From Pseudomonas gozinkensis (GTDB taxonomy: Bacteria > Pseudomonadota > Gammaproteobacteria > Pseudomonadales > Pseudomonadaceae), in NCBI RefSeq assembly GCF_014863585.1, contig NZ_CP062253.1:5331001-5395000 (forward strand): a stretch of DNA of 64,000 nt, written 5' to 3'. The position numbers and the translations under genes are program-made. Numbering within the stretch: the stretch's first letter is position 1; the number at the start of each line of letters is the position of its first letter. Shown here one piece after another: positions 43,277 to 52,548 of this stretch. The notes under the pieces are model-generated. The model was not told the DNA's origin and searched no databases. It saw only the letters and a list, made by a program, of their open reading frames with translations.

Positions 43277-43792
43277 ATGCTCACGATTCTGCAAAACACC
43301 CCGCTACGGGTTTACCTGATTTTTCTGCTGCTGGTTTATTTCGGCATCAAGGCGTTCTCTCCCCGCCGCGAAAGCCGTGCCTCGATGCTGATAACACCCC
43401 CGGCGTTTTTGGCGTGGTCGCTGTATTCCCTGAACCTGACGATCAACCCGGCCTTGTTTTTCAGCACCTGGATCGCCGCGTTGTTGTTGGGCGGTCTCTC
43501 GGCCTGGTGGGTGTTCTCCCGCCGGGGCGTGATGCTCGACGATTCCGCGACAGGACTGATCATGCCGGGCACCGTGAAAATCCTGATCATGTACCTGATG
43601 TTCTTTTCCGCGAATTACTACTTCGGCTATCAGAATGACGTGCACCCGGAGCGTTCCGCATCTCCGGACATGCTGCTGCTCAAGTCCGGCATTGCGGGTT
43701 TCATGTGCGGCCTGATCAGCACCCGCTCGTTGAAGCTCTACTGGACACTGCGGGCCCTTGCCGCTCAAAAGTTACCGGTGATTGCACAGTAG
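43277..43792 (+). CDS. DUF6622-like integral membrane protein
   Basis: 171 residues with four or five hydrophobic segments (LRVYLIFLLLVYFGIKAF, SMLITPPAFLAWSLYSLNLT, FSTWIAALLLGGLSAWWVFS, VKILIMYLMFFSANYYFGYQ, LKSGIAGFMCGLISTRSLKL). Matches the pattern of small uncharacterised DUF6622 proteins. Same direction as the acetylation pair but with its own 78-bp leader. Function unknown. Confidence 0.7.
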   Translation: MLTILQNTPLRVYLIFLLLVYFGIKAFSPRRESRASMLITPPAFLAWSLYSLNLTINPALFFSTWIAALLLGGLSAWWVFSRRGVMLDDSATGLIMPGTVKILIMYLMFFSANYYFGYQNDVHPERSASPDMLLLKSGIAGFMCGLISTRSLKLYWTLRALAAQKLPVIAQ

Positions 43793-43810
43793 CCATTGAA
43801 AAACCGGTGC

Positions 43811-44515
43811 TCACATTCCGCTTTTCACCAGCACCGGTTTTTCCTGATAACGCTGGGCAAACAACTGCTTCAACTGCGCCACTTTCGGCATGTCGTTGAT
43901 CACGATGTACGGATAGCTCGGATGCTCGGTGAGGAAATCCTGGTGATAGTCCTCAGCCGGGTAAAAACCGTTGTAGCTTTCCAGCCGTGTGACGATGGGT
44001 TTGCTGAAGGCATGGGCTGCATCCAGTTGCGCAATGTAGGCCTGGGCGACGCGTTGCTGATCAGCATTGACCGGGAACAGCGCCGAGCGATATTGAGTGC
44101 CGCTGTCCGGGCCCTGGCGGTTGAGTTCGGTCGGGTTGTGGGCGACCGAGAAGTAGATCTGCAGCAAGCTGCCGTAACTGACCTGCGATGGGTCAAAAGT
44201 GACTTGCACCGACTCGGCGTGCCCTGTATCGCCCTCACTGACCCTTTCGTATTCTGCAGTATTTGCTGCGCCGCCGGCGTAACCCGAGAGGGCCCTCTGC
44301 ACGCCTTTGACATGCTGGAAAACACCCTGCACACCCCAGAAGCAGCCGCCCGCGAACACGGCGGTTTCACTGTGCGCCTGGGTGTTTTCGTCGAGTGCCG
44401 GCGGCGGGATGAGAACGCTCTCCTCGGCACCGAAGGAAAACGCCGAGCACTGTCCGATCACCCCGGCAGCCGCGACGCCCAGTAAAAAACGACGCCAGAT
44501 AGTTTGAGCTTTCAT
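43811..44515 (-). CDS. msrA: Exported peptide-methionine (S)-S-oxide reductase MsrA
   Basis: 234 residues. Catalytic motif GGCFWGVQGVFQHVKGV near residue 56, then GDTGHAESVQVTFDP and NGFYPAEDYHQDF. An N-terminal export signal with adjacent Arg residues (WRRFLLGVAAAGVIG) places it in the periplasm, unlike the common cytoplasmic MsrA. Reducing power would come from the neighbouring DipZ-type protein. Last gene of the msrB-dipZ-msrA operon. Confidence 0.93.
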   Translation of the reverse strand: MKAQTIWRRFLLGVAAAGVIGQCSAFSFGAEESVLIPPPALDENTQAHSETAVFAGGCFWGVQGVFQHVKGVQRALSGYAGGAANTAEYERVSEGDTGHAESVQVTFDPSQVSYGSLLQIYFSVAHNPTELNRQGPDSGTQYRSALFPVNADQQRVAQAYIAQLDAAHAFSKPIVTRLESYNGFYPAEDYHQDFLTEHPSYPYIVINDMPKVAQLKQLFAQRYQEKPVLVKSGM

Positions 44516-44530
44516 GTTCCGTACTCCTGA

Positions 44531-46339
44531 TCAGCCGAACGTAAAGGCGTAGGCCGACACGCCCGGATCGAGAAACTCGATGCTGAAGGTTCGGTCCTTC
44601 ACCTCATCGGTTTGCCTCACCAATTGATACAGACGTTGTTCAGTCACACGGCCACTACCGTCAGGCGCCACGTCGACACCATGGGCAGCGCCCGGCGCCT
44701 GACCATCGATCATCACTTTGAAGCGCACCGGCTTGCCGCCCGCCCCAGGGCCCAGCACCAGGTGCAGGTCACGGGCATGGAAGCGATAGACGATACGAGT
44801 GGCCGGCGCACTGGCTGTGGCGCGCTCGGCACCGACTGCCCATTGACCACCGAGGCCCCAGTCATTCAGGGCCAGATTGGTTGGTGGTTTGTAGGCCGCA
44901 ACCTTGTCAGGCACCAGGCTGGTTTCCGGTACGAAATGTTCCGCCCGCTGGTAGCCGACATAAGTTTCCGGTGAAAGCACCTGATTCATGTCCGGAGCAA
45001 GTTGCACGCCTTGGGCATCGGCGTTGATCAAGCCATCGGCCACAGTCTTTGCACCGGCCTCACGCAGCAGTTGCTGAATGACCCGTTCCGACTCCGCGTA
45101 GTCCCCTTCGCCAAAATGGTGGTAACGGATACGCCCCTGCGCGTCGGCAAAATAATGCGCCGGCCAGTATTCATTGTTGAAGGCGCGCCAGATCCTGTAG
45201 TCGTTATCAATGGCCACCGGGTAGTTGATACCCAGTTCCTTCATGGCTTTGGTGACGTTGCCGACATCACGCTCGAAAGCGAATTCCGGCGCATGTACAC
45301 CAATTACCACCAACCCTTGGTCGCGATACTTCTCGGCCCAGGCTTTGACGTATGGAAGGGTGCGCAGGCAGTTGATGCAGGAGTAGGTCCAGAAATCCAC
45401 CAGCACCACTTTGCCCTTGAGTGCCTGGGCATCCAGCGGCGGTGAGTTGAGCCACTGCACCGCACCATCGAACGCTGGCAACTGCCCTTCAACCGGCAGC
45501 GAGCCTGGTGCCTTGGCGGCCATTTTCATCGCGCCGCCGGCCGCCATCATGCTGCCGTTTCCCGCGTCATCCGCCACGGGAATCTGCGCCATCATCGTAC
45601 CGTTGCCCTGAGAGGATTTGCCCGAGAGCTTGCCGACCAATGCCTGCTCCAGCCCACCGGTGGAGGCGGTCGAGAACCGCGCCAGAATCCCGGTATCCAG
45701 ACCCAATGCGATGGCGGCCACACCGGCCAGCATCGCAGCTCCAAGTCCACGCCGGATCCACTCGCCAGTCCCGATCAAACGCTTCATCACCGCGAAGACC
45801 TTACCGCCGAGCAACAGCGCCGCAGCGAGCGAGGTCGCAGCACCGGCGGCGTAAGCCAGCAACAACAGGGTGGTGGCGATGCTTGCCCCTTGCAGCGCGG
45901 CACCGGTCAGAATCAACCCGAGGATTGGCCCGGCGCAAGGCGCCCACAGCAACCCCGTGGCCACGCCGATCAGAAACGACGCGCCGGGGCGCGGACGATT
46001 GTCCTGGCCGGCGGCCTCCGACAAGCGACTGCCGGCGGACACCAGCGGTCGGGTCAGGCGCTCGGCCAGACGCGGCAGCAGCAGCGTCAGCCCGAACAGT
46101 GCAACGAACAGCAACGCGAGCCAGCGACCGTACTGATTGACTTGCACCACCCAACCGCCGCCCACCGCCGCCAACGAGGCGACGAGCGCGAAGGTCAGTG
46201 CCATCCCTGCCAACAACGGCAAGCCACTCTTGATAAACGGCTGCCCGGTGCGAGCGAAGACAAAAGGCAGAACCGGCAGGATGCACGGGCTGACGATCGT
46301 CAGCACACCGCCGAGATAAGCGAGAACCAAGAGCCACAT
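44531..46339 (-). CDS. DipZ-type CcdA-thioredoxin fusion (cytochrome c biogenesis/thiol relay)
   Basis: 602 residues. The N-terminal CcdA/DsbD-beta domain has six membrane spans and reactive Cys in IVSPCILPVLPFVF and WAPCAGPILGL. The periplasmic thioredoxin/TlpA domain (~residues 285-430) has FWTYSCINCLRTLPYVKAWA with a C-I-N-C active site. The C-terminal ~160-residue beta domain with MIDGQAPGAAHGVDVAPDGS is typical of DipZ. Carries electrons from cytoplasmic thioredoxin to the periplasm, here most likely to recycle MsrA and MsrB. 15 bp before msrA. Confidence 0.9.
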   Translation of the reverse strand: MWLLVLAYLGGVLTIVSPCILPVLPFVFARTGQPFIKSGLPLLAGMALTFALVASLAAVGGGWVVQVNQYGRWLALLFVALFGLTLLLPRLAERLTRPLVSAGSRLSEAAGQDNRPRPGASFLIGVATGLLWAPCAGPILGLILTGAALQGASIATTLLLLAYAAGAATSLAAALLLGGKVFAVMKRLIGTGEWIRRGLGAAMLAGVAAIALGLDTGILARFSTASTGGLEQALVGKLSGKSSQGNGTMMAQIPVADDAGNGSMMAAGGAMKMAAKAPGSLPVEGQLPAFDGAVQWLNSPPLDAQALKGKVVLVDFWTYSCINCLRTLPYVKAWAEKYRDQGLVVIGVHAPEFAFERDVGNVTKAMKELGINYPVAIDNDYRIWRAFNNEYWPAHYFADAQGRIRYHHFGEGDYAESERVIQQLLREAGAKTVADGLINADAQGVQLAPDMNQVLSPETYVGYQRAEHFVPETSLVPDKVAAYKPPTNLALNDWGLGGQWAVGAERATASAPATRIVYRFHARDLHLVLGPGAGGKPVRFKVMIDGQAPGAAHGVDVAPDGSGRVTEQRLYQLVRQTDEVKDRTFSIEFLDPGVSAYAFTFG

Positions 46340-46382
46340 GGTGTCGTCCTGTTGTAAGTGAAGATCGCTGGCGGGCCACGAC

Positions 46383-46901
46383 TCAGCCCGCCACGGGTCT
46401 GAAGGTCATCGCCAGGCCGTTCATGCAATAGCGCAGGCCAGTGGGTTTGGGTCCGTCGTCGAACACATGGCCGAGGTGACCGCCGCAGCGCCGACAGTGA
46501 ACTTCCTCACGGGTCATGCCGAAGGAACGGTCCTGGCGTATGGCCACAGCGTGCTCCAGTGGTGCCCAGAAACTCGGCCAACCGGTGCGGCTGTCGAACT
46601 TGGTCCCGGACGAAAACAGCGCCAGATCGCACCCGGCACAGGCAAACGTTCCAGTCCGGTGCTCGTTGTTCAGCGGGCTGCTGTAAGCGCGCTCCGTGCC
46701 CTCATTGCGCAGCACGTCGAATTGCTCCTCTGTCAGCAACGCATGCCATTCACTGTCGCTGTGGGTCACTTCAAAAATCTCGTCGGCAAACGCCTCGCCT
46801 ACCAGCGCAGAGCCCGTGGATAACTTTGGCAATACACCGGCCAGAAGGGCTGCAAGCCCCAGCCCGCCGCCGGTTGCCAGAATCTGTCGCCGTGAAAACA
46901 T
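46383..46901 (-). CDS. msrB: Exported peptide-methionine (R)-S-oxide reductase MsrB
   Basis: 172 residues from the ATG at 46901, preceded by GGGAG at seven bases. Tat-like signal MFSRRQILATGGGLGLAALL. The zinc site is CAGCDLALF with CRRCGGHLGHVF, and catalytic Cys in GLRYCMNGLAMTF. Together with exported MsrA it would repair both stereoisomers of oxidised methionine in envelope proteins. First gene of the operon, 43 bp before dipZ, divergent from a two-component system. Confidence 0.93.
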   Translation of the reverse strand: MFSRRQILATGGGLGLAALLAGVLPKLSTGSALVGEAFADEIFEVTHSDSEWHALLTEEQFDVLRNEGTERAYSSPLNNEHRTGTFACAGCDLALFSSGTKFDSRTGWPSFWAPLEHAVAIRQDRSFGMTREEVHCRRCGGHLGHVFDDGPKPTGLRYCMNGLAMTFRPVAG

Positions 46902-47052
46902 GGCCGTCTCCCGAAATTCCAGATGCCTGTCGTGGAACACAGCCTAGGCTTGGGTTGATCGCCAAATCCTCACGGGAAGTTAAACAATTCGTGATAACTC
47001 GCCCCGAGGAAAACCCGCACAATGCGCTTATCGCGCCGAAGGATTGAGCTTC

Positions 47053-47769
47053 ATGGAACAGACCAAACGCGTCCTGGTGGTCGAGGACGACCTGCACATT
47101 GCCGATCTCATTTGCCTGCACCTGCGGGACGAGCAATTCGAGGTGGTACACAGCGCCGACGGCGACGAAGGCATGCGCCTGCTGCAACAAGGTCACTGGG
47201 ATGCGCTCATCCTCGACCTCATGCTGCCCGGGGTAGACGGACTGGAAATCTGCCGCCGCGCACGGGCCATGGCCCGCTACACACCGATCATCATCACCAG
47301 CGCCCGCTCCAGCGAACTGCACCGCATTCTCGGCCTCGAACTGGGCGCCGACGATTACCTCGCCAAACCGTTTTCGATGCTTGAACTGGTGGCCCGGGTC
47401 AAAGCCCTGTTGCGCCGGGTCGATGCCATGGCCCGCAACCTCAAGATGGATGCCGGCAGCCTGAATCTCGATGGCCTGACCATCGACCCGATCACCCGTG
47501 ACGTTGCCCTCGACGGTCAGCGTCTGGACCTCACCCCGCGGGAGTTCGACCTGCTGTACTTCTTCGCCCGCCAGCCGGGCAAGGTGTTCTCGCGCATGGA
47601 CCTGCTCAATGCCGTCTGGGGCTACAGCCACGAAGGTTACGAACACACGGTCAACACTCACATCAATCGCCTGCGCGCGAAAATCGAGGCGGATCCCGCA
47701 CAACCGGTGCGCATCCTCACGGTGTGGGGACGCGGCTACAAATTCGGCACGAGCGTAGAGCAACCATGA
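47053..47769 (+). CDS. OmpR-family response regulator
   Basis: 238 residues from the ATG at 47053. Receiver: VLVVEDDLHIADLICLHLRD with phospho-Asp in ALILDLMLPGVDGLEIC, and Lys in GADDYLAKPFSMLELVARVK. The C-terminal winged helix: LDLTPREFDLLYFFARQPGK, NTHINRLRAKIEADPAQPVR, TVWGRGYKF. Divergent from msrB (about 150 bp between), so it probably controls the Msr operon. Overlaps its kinase by four bases. Confidence 0.93.
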   Translation: MEQTKRVLVVEDDLHIADLICLHLRDEQFEVVHSADGDEGMRLLQQGHWDALILDLMLPGVDGLEICRRARAMARYTPIIITSARSSELHRILGLELGADDYLAKPFSMLELVARVKALLRRVDAMARNLKMDAGSLNLDGLTIDPITRDVALDGQRLDLTPREFDLLYFFARQPGKVFSRMDLLNAVWGYSHEGYEHTVNTHINRLRAKIEADPAQPVRILTVWGRGYKFGTSVEQP

Positions 47770-49286
47770 AACTGACCCTGACGCAGCGCCTGTCACTGGT
47801 GTTCGCGGTTTTGCTGCTGGCCTGCTGCGGCACGTCGGCATGGCTGCAGGTGCGTTCCAGTCAGATGCATGAACTCGAGGTGGTTCAAGGCCTGTCCCGG
47901 GATCTGGCGCAACACATCGCCCACGATACGGTGCTGATGGACACCAACGGCCTGATGCCCGGCGCCGTTCGTGAGTTGTTCAGCCAGTTGATGCTGGTCA
48001 ACCCGAGTGTCGAGGTGTACCTGCTCGATACCGAAGGCCGGATCATCGGCAACGCGGCGCCGGAAGGACGCCTGCGTCGGCAGACCGTCGATCTCGCGCC
48101 GGTTCGACGATTGCTTGATGACAAACCGTTGCCGATCCTTGGCGATGACCCGCGCAGCGTCGATGGCCGCAAGGTCTTCAGCGCGGCACCGTTGCAGGTC
48201 AACGGCAAAGCAGCCGGCTACCTTTACGTGGTCCTGCTCAGCGAAGCGCACGACCGTTTCGCCGAACGCGGCGCCACCAGTGCGGCACTCAACACGGCGC
48301 TGTTGTCCATCGGGCTGGTGGCGTTCCTGTGCCTGATTGCCGGCCTTGCGGCATTCAACCTGATCACCCGGCCACTGCGGCGATTGACCGAAACCGTGAG
48401 CCGGCTCGACATCGACGGCGTACCGCAATCTCTGCCAGACGCACCAACGCCTGTGGAAAAGTCCGCTGGCCCGGACGAAATCGCCGTACTTGATGCAGCG
48501 TTCCGGCAAATGCAGAACCGCCTCGGTGAACAGTGGCGCTCACTGACCCGTCAGGATCAGGAGCGCCGGGAACTGGTGGCAAACATTTCCCATGACCTGC
48601 GCACACCTTTGGCCTCGCTGCATGGTTATCTGGAAACCCTGTCGCTCAAGGACGCCACCCTGTCCCCGGAAGAACGCCGCCGCTATCTGGGGATTGCCCT
48701 GGATCAGAGCCGCAAGGTCGGCGGGCTCGCGCAATCATTGCTGGAGCTGGTGCGCCTGGAACATGGCTTCGTGCAGCCTGTACTGGAGAAGTTTTCCCTG
48801 ACCGATCTGGTACAGGACATCTTCCAGAAGTTCGAACTGGGCGCCGAAGCCCGAAATGTTGTACTCAAGGCCAGCTTCAACAACAACCTGCCGACCGTTT
48901 GTGCCGACCTCGGGCTGATCGAACGGGTGCTGACCAATCTGTTCGATAACGCCTTGCGCCATACGCCGCCGGGTGGCGAAATCGAACTCAGCCTGGTCCC
49001 CCAGGGCGCACTGGTTGAAATCACCGTCAGCGACACCGGACATGGCATCGCTGCCGAGCTGCGCGAAGGTTTGTTTCTGCGCCCGTTCAATATCGGTGGT
49101 GCGCGACGCGATGGCGGACTGGGGCTGCGCATCGTCCATCGGATCCTGCAGTTGCACGGGCGCCAGATCCAGCTGCTCGATGTCTCAGGGCGGGGAGCGA
49201 CCTTCAGCTTCTCGTTGCCAGTGAATCAACAGGATGCCGAACAGTGGATCGTGCGTTCGATGAACCTCAATACGCCGGGCAAATAA
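47766..49286 (+). CDS. Sensor histidine kinase
   Basis: 506 residues from the ATG at 47766 (ATGA overlap with the regulator). TM1 LVFAVLLLACCGTSAWLQ, a ~145-residue periplasmic sensor, TM2 SIGLVAFLCLIAGLAAFNL, HAMP, HisKA with NISHDLRTPLASLHGYLETL and HATPase with NLFDNALRHTPPGGEI and GGLGLRIVHRIL. The glycine box is somewhat shortened but the N and G boxes are intact. Signal unknown; oxidative stress to the envelope is a reasonable guess from the Msr neighbours. Confidence 0.93.
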   Translation: MKLTLTQRLSLVFAVLLLACCGTSAWLQVRSSQMHELEVVQGLSRDLAQHIAHDTVLMDTNGLMPGAVRELFSQLMLVNPSVEVYLLDTEGRIIGNAAPEGRLRRQTVDLAPVRRLLDDKPLPILGDDPRSVDGRKVFSAAPLQVNGKAAGYLYVVLLSEAHDRFAERGATSAALNTALLSIGLVAFLCLIAGLAAFNLITRPLRRLTETVSRLDIDGVPQSLPDAPTPVEKSAGPDEIAVLDAAFRQMQNRLGEQWRSLTRQDQERRELVANISHDLRTPLASLHGYLETLSLKDATLSPEERRRYLGIALDQSRKVGGLAQSLLELVRLEHGFVQPVLEKFSLTDLVQDIFQKFELGAEARNVVLKASFNNNLPTVCADLGLIERVLTNLFDNALRHTPPGGEIELSLVPQGALVEITVSDTGHGIAAELREGLFLRPFNIGGARRDGGLGLRIVHRILQLHGRQIQLLDVSGRGATFSFSLPVNQQDAEQWIVRSMNLNTPGK

Positions 49287-49406
49287 TCAACTCCACCGAG
49301 CCGTTGCTCCGTGACAACGCCGCCGCGCTCCCCTAAATTAGTCGGCCTGAAAAAGCCCTCAGAGCTTTCTCGTCTCATCTCAAGTTAAAAAAGTAGTGAA
49401 ATTTCA

Positions 49407-50111
49407 ATGTCCGATTTCAACACCGCTGAATCCGTAGTCACTCTGTCGTCCAAAGCGGAATACGAAAACTCCATCAATCTTTCACAACACATCCCACAGG
49501 CGAAGATCATCAGCGAGATGGTCCTGGACGCGTTCCAGTCGAGCCGCGAGAGCGATCAGATCCGCGAACTGCGTGCCGCGATCCGTCAGGCCCACGACCG
49601 CTTCGATGACGACCAGGCCTACGAGCTGATGGGCGAACTCAAGCGTTTGAAGGACGCCGAGGCCGCCGACATCGCCGCCCTCGAAGACCTGAGCAGCAAA
49701 TTCCCTATCAGCCGCATCCTGTCCAGCTTCAAGGACGATCCGGCGTTCCAGGAAATCGTCTACGGCCTGGCCCTCAAGGTTCTGAACCAGACCCATCAGG
49801 CGATCAGCAGCCCGAGCGGCGGCAAGAGCAAGGCCGCACGCGCCAAGAAAGACGTCGAAGTGTTCAGCATCAGCAAGGACGGCATCAGCGTGACCCTGCC
49901 GCTGCGCACACCGCGCTCGCGCCTGAGCGTGGATCGCGAGGCGCTGGAGTTCCTCGGTTTCACCTTCGTCGGTGAAGGCGACGAGGCGGAAATCGAAGGC
50001 GAAACCTTCGTCGACAACGCCGGTACCGAGCACGCGATCAACCGCAAGAACATCATCACCGCGCTGCAACAGCAGACTGCGTTCGACGGTTACAGCATCG
50101 CCGCCCAGTAA
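49407..50111 (+). CDS. Conserved protein, unknown
   Basis: 234 residues. Helical N-terminal two thirds (SRESDQIRELRAAIRQAHDR, then FDDDQAYELMGELKRLKDAE), a Lys/Ala/Ser linker (SPSGGKSKAARAKKDVE), and a small C-terminal domain ending GTEHAINRKNIITALQQQTA. No signal peptide or membrane span. The layout (coiled coil, basic linker, small domain) loosely recalls nucleoid proteins, but no known motif is present. Followed by a strong terminator. Confidence 0.7.
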   Translation: MSDFNTAESVVTLSSKAEYENSINLSQHIPQAKIISEMVLDAFQSSRESDQIRELRAAIRQAHDRFDDDQAYELMGELKRLKDAEAADIAALEDLSSKFPISRILSSFKDDPAFQEIVYGLALKVLNQTHQAISSPSGGKSKAARAKKDVEVFSISKDGISVTLPLRTPRSRLSVDREALEFLGFTFVGEGDEAEIEGETFVDNAGTEHAINRKNIITALQQQTAFDGYSIAAQ

Positions 50112-50125
50112 TACCGGCGCTGACG

Positions 50126-50161
50126 AAAAAGCCCCGCTCTGACATTCAGGCGGGGCTTTTT
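50126..50161. terminator. Terminator between 49407 gene and ridA-like gene
   Basis: AAAAGCCCCGC ... GCGGGGCTTTTT, usable in both directions by the two converging genes. Confidence 0.9.
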
Positions 50162-50180
50162 GTTGTCCGGTGATCGGCGG

Positions 50181-50672
50181 TTATGCCGATGGATGCACGG
50201 CGGCAATCATGTCGACTTCGATGGCCGCGTTTTTCGGCAACTGATAGACGCCGACGGTAGTGCGGGTATGGCGCCCGACATCGCCCAACACATAACTGAA
50301 CACATCCGACGCGCCATTGGCGACTTCGCTGAGGTCGACGAAATCCGGCGTGGACTTCACGTACACCGTGACCCGCAACAACGACCTGACCTTGTCCAGC
50401 GAACCGACCGCATCGACGATAAAGGCCAGGCAGCGCATCGCGCTGATGCTCGCCGCGGCCTGCGCATCCTTGAGCGTCAGTTCCTGCCCCACCCGCCCCG
50501 GATACTGAATCTTGCCCTCGGTGCGCGGCACCATGCCGCTAATGTATATCTCGTCGTGATGACGGATCAACGGCGCATAATTGCCACCCACCGTGTTCTC
50601 GCCATTGATGTCGTAATTCAGCTCTTTTGCCAGGGCAATGAAGCGCTCGTCGCAGGTCATCCTCTCAGTCAT
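50181..50672 (-). CDS. RidA/YjgF-family protein (YjgH-like subgroup)
   Basis: 163 residues. ISGMVPRTEGKIQYPGRVGQ, then KVRSLLRVTVYVKSTPDFVD and GRHTRTTVGVYQLPKNAAIE with RTTVG in the place of the RidA Arg motif. Longer than canonical RidA (~128), with an N-terminal extension, fitting the atypical subgroup that may lack imine deaminase activity. AGAGG lies nine bases upstream. Confidence 0.88.
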   Translation of the reverse strand: MTERMTCDERFIALAKELNYDINGENTVGGNYAPLIRHHDEIYISGMVPRTEGKIQYPGRVGQELTLKDAQAAASISAMRCLAFIVDAVGSLDKVRSLLRVTVYVKSTPDFVDLSEVANGASDVFSYVLGDVGRHTRTTVGVYQLPKNAAIEVDMIAAVHPSA

Positions 50673-50813
50673 TTCGCCCAGCCTCTTGATCGATGCATGA
50701 AGAATTGCAGGTTACGACAGTTGAGCGCCGAACAGTGCATGGCGCCATAACTGACAGGGTGGATCCAAATCTAGGTCTTTTGCCAGTACACCGCAACCCG
50801 TGGCTGCTACAAC

Positions 50814-50852
50814 GAAAAGCCCCGCACGACATAAACCGTGCGGGGCTTTGTT
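50814..50852. terminator. Terminator between ridA-like and antitoxin genes
   Basis: AAAAGCCCCGCACG ... CGTGCGGGGCTTTG hairpin, 18 bases after the antitoxin stop on the minus strand. Confidence 0.85.
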
Positions 50853-50869
50853 TAGACTTGGAAATGACT

Positions 50870-51184
50870 TTAAACAGCGCTCAATCGCTCGACCATATCA
50901 GGGAATTTTTCCACCAAACGGATCAGCAAGGCAGCCTGAGCGTTGGGCTTTGATTTCTCCTGCTCCCAGTTTCTAAGGGTGCTTGGACTTGTCCTGATTC
51001 GCCTGGCAAAAACCGCCTGTGACATGTGCAGTTTTTCCCGTAGCGCTACGATTTCCTGAGCACCGACTTCGGGCGCTGGTTTGTCCTCAAGTGTCGTATT
51101 ACGTAGCGTGATTTTTCCTTCGCGTTGAGCCGCCATCTCATCAACGCCCTGCATCAATTCTGCAAACAGGTCGCGTTTTTTCAT
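50870..51184 (-). CDS. HigA/NadS-type antitoxin (Xre-family HTH)
   Basis: 104 residues. HTH: EIVALREKLHMSQAVFARRI then RTSPSTLRNWEQEKSKPNAQ, near residues 46-85. The N-terminal ~40 residues are the toxin-binding part. Overlaps the upstream toxin gene by four bases (toxin first, as in HigBA). Predicted to neutralise the toxin and repress the operon. Confidence 0.88.
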   Translation of the reverse strand: MKKRDLFAELMQGVDEMAAQREGKITLRNTTLEDKPAPEVGAQEIVALREKLHMSQAVFARRIRTSPSTLRNWEQEKSKPNAQAALLIRLVEKFPDMVERLSAV

Positions 51185-51525
51185 GGGGTACCTCGTGTTT
51201 TCAACTCTTTCTCTATAGCTCCCTTGAGCGCCTTCTCTTGCTCGGCGGTCAAATTCTCAAGCTCATCTTTGTCATAAATCGCAAACATCCAGAACTGGCC
51301 ATCATTCATAAGCCAATAATAGATAACTCGCAAGCCGCCTCGCCTGCCCTTGCCACGACGAACATCAACCCAACGCAATTTTCGGAAGCCGCCTGTTCGT
51401 GGCATGACATCGCCCGCATGCGGATTGCTTTGCATGTAGGTCTGCAGCTCACGATATTCGTCGTCCGTGAGGTAGTGACCCAGGTTTGCGGTGAATAGTG
51501 TGGTTTCAAAGAATACTGTTCTCAT
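51181..51525 (-). CDS. RelE/HigB-type toxin
   Basis: 114 residues from the ATG at 51525 (MRTVFFETTLFTANLGHYLT). RelE-superfamily pattern of the HigB-2-like branch: GGFRKLRWVDVRRGKGRRGG, LRVIYYWLMNDGQFWMFAIY, DKDELENLTAEQEKAL. Ribosome-dependent mRNA cleavage is the known role of the family. Located between the RidA gene and the cyo operon, with no other mobile features. Confidence 0.87.
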   Translation of the reverse strand: MRTVFFETTLFTANLGHYLTDDEYRELQTYMQSNPHAGDVMPRTGGFRKLRWVDVRRGKGRRGGLRVIYYWLMNDGQFWMFAIYDKDELENLTAEQEKALKGAIEKELKTRGTP

Positions 51526-51590
51526 CCAAAAACTATAAGCAAATTGCCTATAGCTGAACAATAAACACCTTTCGCGGCGAATAAACAATC

Positions 51591-51631
51591 CTCAACAAAA
51601 AACCCCGCTCATCTCTCGATGAACGGGGCTT
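51591..51631 (-). terminator. Terminator of the cyo operon
   Basis: Minus strand: GCCCCGTTCATC-GAGA-GATGAGCGGGG then six T, 20 bases after the cyoE stop. Confidence 0.88.
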
Positions 51632-51650
51632 CTCGTACAACGTTCGAACC

Positions 51651-52538
51651 TTACGGCGCGTACGTCAGCAGCAGCTCGGTCGGCACCTTGAAGTCCAGGG
51701 ACATCATGACGCTCAGCGCGGTGATGGTGAAGATCGAGAACACGAACAGCTTGCGTGCCCAGACCGTGTCATCAACCGCCTTGTAGCCGGTCCAGGCCAT
51801 GTACAGCCAGTACATGCCCATGGCCGCGGCGACGGCGAGGTAGCTCATGCCGGCGTAGCCGCTGAAGGTCAGCATCAAGGTCGCCACGAGGAAGGCCAGG
51901 ATGTAGAACAGGATGTGCTTCTTGGCCACCTGGATCCCGCGCTTCACCGGCAGCACCGGAATCGATGCGGCCAGGTAATCGTTGAAGCGGAAGATCGCGA
52001 TGGCGTAGGAATGCGGCATCTGCCACAGGCTGAACATCACCAGCAGGGTCAGCGCGGCCATGTCGAAGCTGTTGGTCACGGCCACGTAGCCGATCACCGG
52101 CGGCATGGCGCCCGACAGACTGCCCACCAGCGTGCCGTGAACCGACTTGCGCTTGAGGTACAGGCTGTAGAAGCCGACGTAGATGATGAAGCCGATCACG
52201 GCGAACAGGGCAGCCAACGGGTTGGCCACCTTGTACAGCAACGCAACGCCGGCGACACCCAGGACGGTCGCATAGACCAGGGCCAGTTTCAGGGAGATCA
52301 AGCCCTGGACCAGCACCCGGTTCTTGGTGCGTTCCATCTTCAGGTCGATGTCGCGGTCGATGCAGTTGTTGAACACGCAACCGGAGGCCACAACCAGGGA
52401 AGTGCCGATCATGGCTGCCAGAAACACGGCCAGATCGACATGCCCTTTCGAGGCCAGGAAGAACCCGCCTGCCACAGAAAGCACGTTACCGAAAATGATC
52501 CCCGGTTTGGTGATTTGGATAAAGTGCTTGAGCGACAT
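51651..52538 (-). CDS. cyoE: Protohaem IX farnesyltransferase CyoE (haem O synthase)
   Basis: 295 residues, UbiA-type polyprenyltransferase with eight or nine membrane spans. Motifs [18 protein letters not shown] near residue 58 (Asp-rich metal site) and the second Asp-containing loop [20 protein letters not shown]. Makes haem O for cytochrome bo3. Last gene of cyoABCDE, 10 bp after cyoD. Confidence 0.97.
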   Translation of the reverse strand: MSLKHFIQITKPGIIFGNVLSVAGGFFLASKGHVDLAVFLAAMIGTSLVVASGCVFNNCIDRDIDLKMERTKNRVLVQGLISLKLALVYATVLGVAGVALLYKVANPLAALFAVIGFIIYVGFYSLYLKRKSVHGTLVGSLSGAMPPVIGYVAVTNSFDMAALTLLVMFSLWQMPHSYAIAIFRFNDYLAASIPVLPVKRGIQVAKKHILFYILAFLVATLMLTFSGYAGMSYLAVAAAMGMYWLYMAWTGYKAVDDTVWARKLFVFSIFTITALSVMMSLDFKVPTELLLTYAP

Positions 52539-52548
52539 CGGGTTTACC

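Noticed and set aside
45508..46140. 210-codon plus-strand frame opposite dipZ
   Set aside because: Arg/Pro-rich antisense shadow of a conserved membrane protein gene.
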